From Oligoflexia bacterium (lineage in GTDB: Bacteria > Bdellovibrionota > UBA1018): DNA of 6,701 nt. The notes below the pieces were generated by a model, which worked only from the letters and a program-made list of their open reading frames with translations, did no database searches and was not told the DNA's origin. A program made the position numbers and the translations under genes. This document shows positions 6,405 to 6,701 of the stretch, piece after piece (positions within the stretch are counted from its first letter, which is position 1; every line of letters starts with the position of its first letter). The stretch covers positions 1 to 6,701 of the forward strand of contig CAINWE010000061.1 of assembly GCA_903854365.1 (NCBI GenBank), read 5' to 3'.

Positions 6405-6492
6405 AAAGTCTTAGCATGTCTTGATCTTCAATCCAAGAACCCAATTTGATCAGCACGAGTCCCGGCCTAATCCGCCCCTTTGCTTTCTTCAT
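6397..6492 (-). CDS. Unrecognised 31-codon reading frame upstream of rpsU
   Basis: An ATG at 6492 opens a 31-codon frame on the minus strand, ending at TAG (6397-6399). The product starts with a basic MKKAKGRIRPG, followed by a mixed segment LVLIKLGSWIEDQ. No family is recognised. There is no clear Shine-Dalgarno. What makes it worth listing is that its ATG overlaps the stop of the preceding open stretch as ATGA (6492-6489), the usual sign of translational coupling. Against it: it is very short, the candidate rpsU promoter lies within it, and such a frame can arise by chance. Confidence 0.25.
   Translation of the reverse strand: MKKAKGRIRPGLVLIKLGSWIEDQDMLRLSA
6408..6436 (-). promoter_or_regulatory. 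Candidate promoter for the rpsU operon
   Basis: On the minus strand TTGGAT (6436-6431) is separated by 17 bp from TAAGAC (6413-6408), with TG one base upstream of the latter (extended -10 pattern). The -35 is fair and the -10 matches the consensus at only three of six positions. The start point would fall just before the leader hairpins, about 60 nt before the rpsU ATG. No better pair was found between 6343 and 6535. Confidence 0.3.
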
Positions 6493-6512
6493 TCAACAAT
6501 CTTCGGCAGAAT

Positions 6513-6547
6513 TCCCCCGCCTAGATTCGTTAGAATCAGAAGGGGGA
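6513..6547. other. Inverted repeat with C5/G5 outer stem
   Basis: TCCCCC (6513-6518) pairs with GGGGGA (6542-6547), enclosing a second stem GATTC-GTTA-GAATC (6524-6537). The two stems are separated by small unpaired stretches (5 and 4 nt). There is no adjacent T-tract, so it is not an evident terminator. It overlaps the end of the small frame at 6536-6640. Confidence 0.4.
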
Positions 6548-6640
6548 TGAATGCCTCTTTGATCTTGTTTTGGTCTTGATTTCCATTACCGTTGCGCTAC
6601 CTTGTTGCGCAGTTCTTTGATAACTAGTATCCGGTTGCAT
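6536..6640 (-). CDS. Unrecognised 34-codon reading frame with strong RBS, possibly frameshifted
   Basis: The ATG at 6640 on the minus strand is preceded by GGGAGGA at a 7-nt spacing, one of the best translation signals in the window. The frame is 34 codons long, polar and basic (starts MQPDTSYQRTAQQG, ends KRHSSPF), and stops at TGA (6536-6538). No family is recognised. The -1 frame is open from 6596 to a TGA at 6489-6491 and reads with a hydrophobic, protein-like tail (FIPLLILTNLGGGILPKIVE). A single extra C in the five-C run (6542-6546, read on the minus strand) would join the two into a frame of about 50 codons ending in the ATGA overlap. So it may be a leader peptide, a broken gene, a frameshift product or chance. 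Confidence 0.33.
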   Translation of the reverse strand: MQPDTSYQRTAQQGSATVMEIKTKTRSKRHSSPF

Positions 6641-6701
6641 GGGAAAATCCTCCCGTGTGTAAAACTAGAATGTGTTGACTAAGGGTTTGCTCAGTGAAAA
6701 A
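6641..6701. other. Right-edge segment, nothing firmly assigned
   Basis: On the minus strand a short open stretch enters from the window edge and ends at TAG (6665-6667 on the plus-strand numbering), just before the ribosome binding site of the 34-codon frame; it could be the tail of an upstream gene but only 11 codons are visible. On the plus strand TTGACT (6675-6680) is -35-like, but its -10 would lie at or beyond the edge. Confidence 0.3.

Noticed and set aside
6675..6701. Plus-strand promoter at the right edge (TTGACT)
   Set aside because: Only a -35-like hexamer is visible; the -10 would lie at or beyond the window edge.
1..6701. CRISPR arrays, defence genes, toxin-antitoxin pairs, phage genes
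   Set aside because: No regularly spaced repeats and no coding regions beyond the housekeeping genes described were found on either strand.

Overview
The window looks like an ordinary chromosomal stretch from a Gram-negative bacterium of roughly 48% GC (estimated by eye). The gene order rpsU-yqeY-dnaG-rpoD is a macromolecular synthesis operon with yqeY inserted, an arrangement I associate with deltaproteobacteria in the broad sense, including Bdellovibrionota. An outer-membrane-type lipoprotein murein hydrolase fits a diderm. The phylum is an inference from layout and protein style, not from a search.

Left part (1-1770): two divergent genes share a 106-bp spacer. On the minus strand is the N-terminal part of a NIF3/YbgI-family dinuclear-metal protein, cut by the window edge. 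On the plus strand is a complete MltD-type lytic transglycosylase (lipobox, SLT domain, C-terminal LysM). The spacer holds facing TTGAC-type -35 candidates that form an inverted repeat.

Middle (1767-1938): the mltD stop codon lies in a ~60-bp two-hairpin segment that resembles, on the minus strand, a right end of an IS200/IS605-type element, with no transposase or TnpB nearby. Next to it is a minus-strand tRNA with anticodon CAU that I call tRNA-Ile2 because of its A1-U72 pair.

Right part (1946-6342, all minus): rpsU, then a Rho-independent terminator/attenuator, then yqeY, dnaG and rpoD, which overlap one another (43 bp and 14 bp), and finally the tRNA 7 bp after the rpoD stop. These genes couple ribosome initiation (S21), replication priming (DnaG) and transcription initiation (sigma-70). 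The terminator behind rpsU parallels the known E. coli attenuator and would let S21 be made in excess of primase and sigma factor.

The 359 bp upstream of rpsU hold no recognised gene. On the minus strand they contain a candidate promoter, a hairpin-rich leader and two or three short reading frames. One of these has a strong ribosome binding site and another starts in an ATGA stop/start overlap. I found no defence system, CRISPR array or intact mobile element; the most uncertain and interesting items are the IS-like end and the small reading frames upstream of rpsU.
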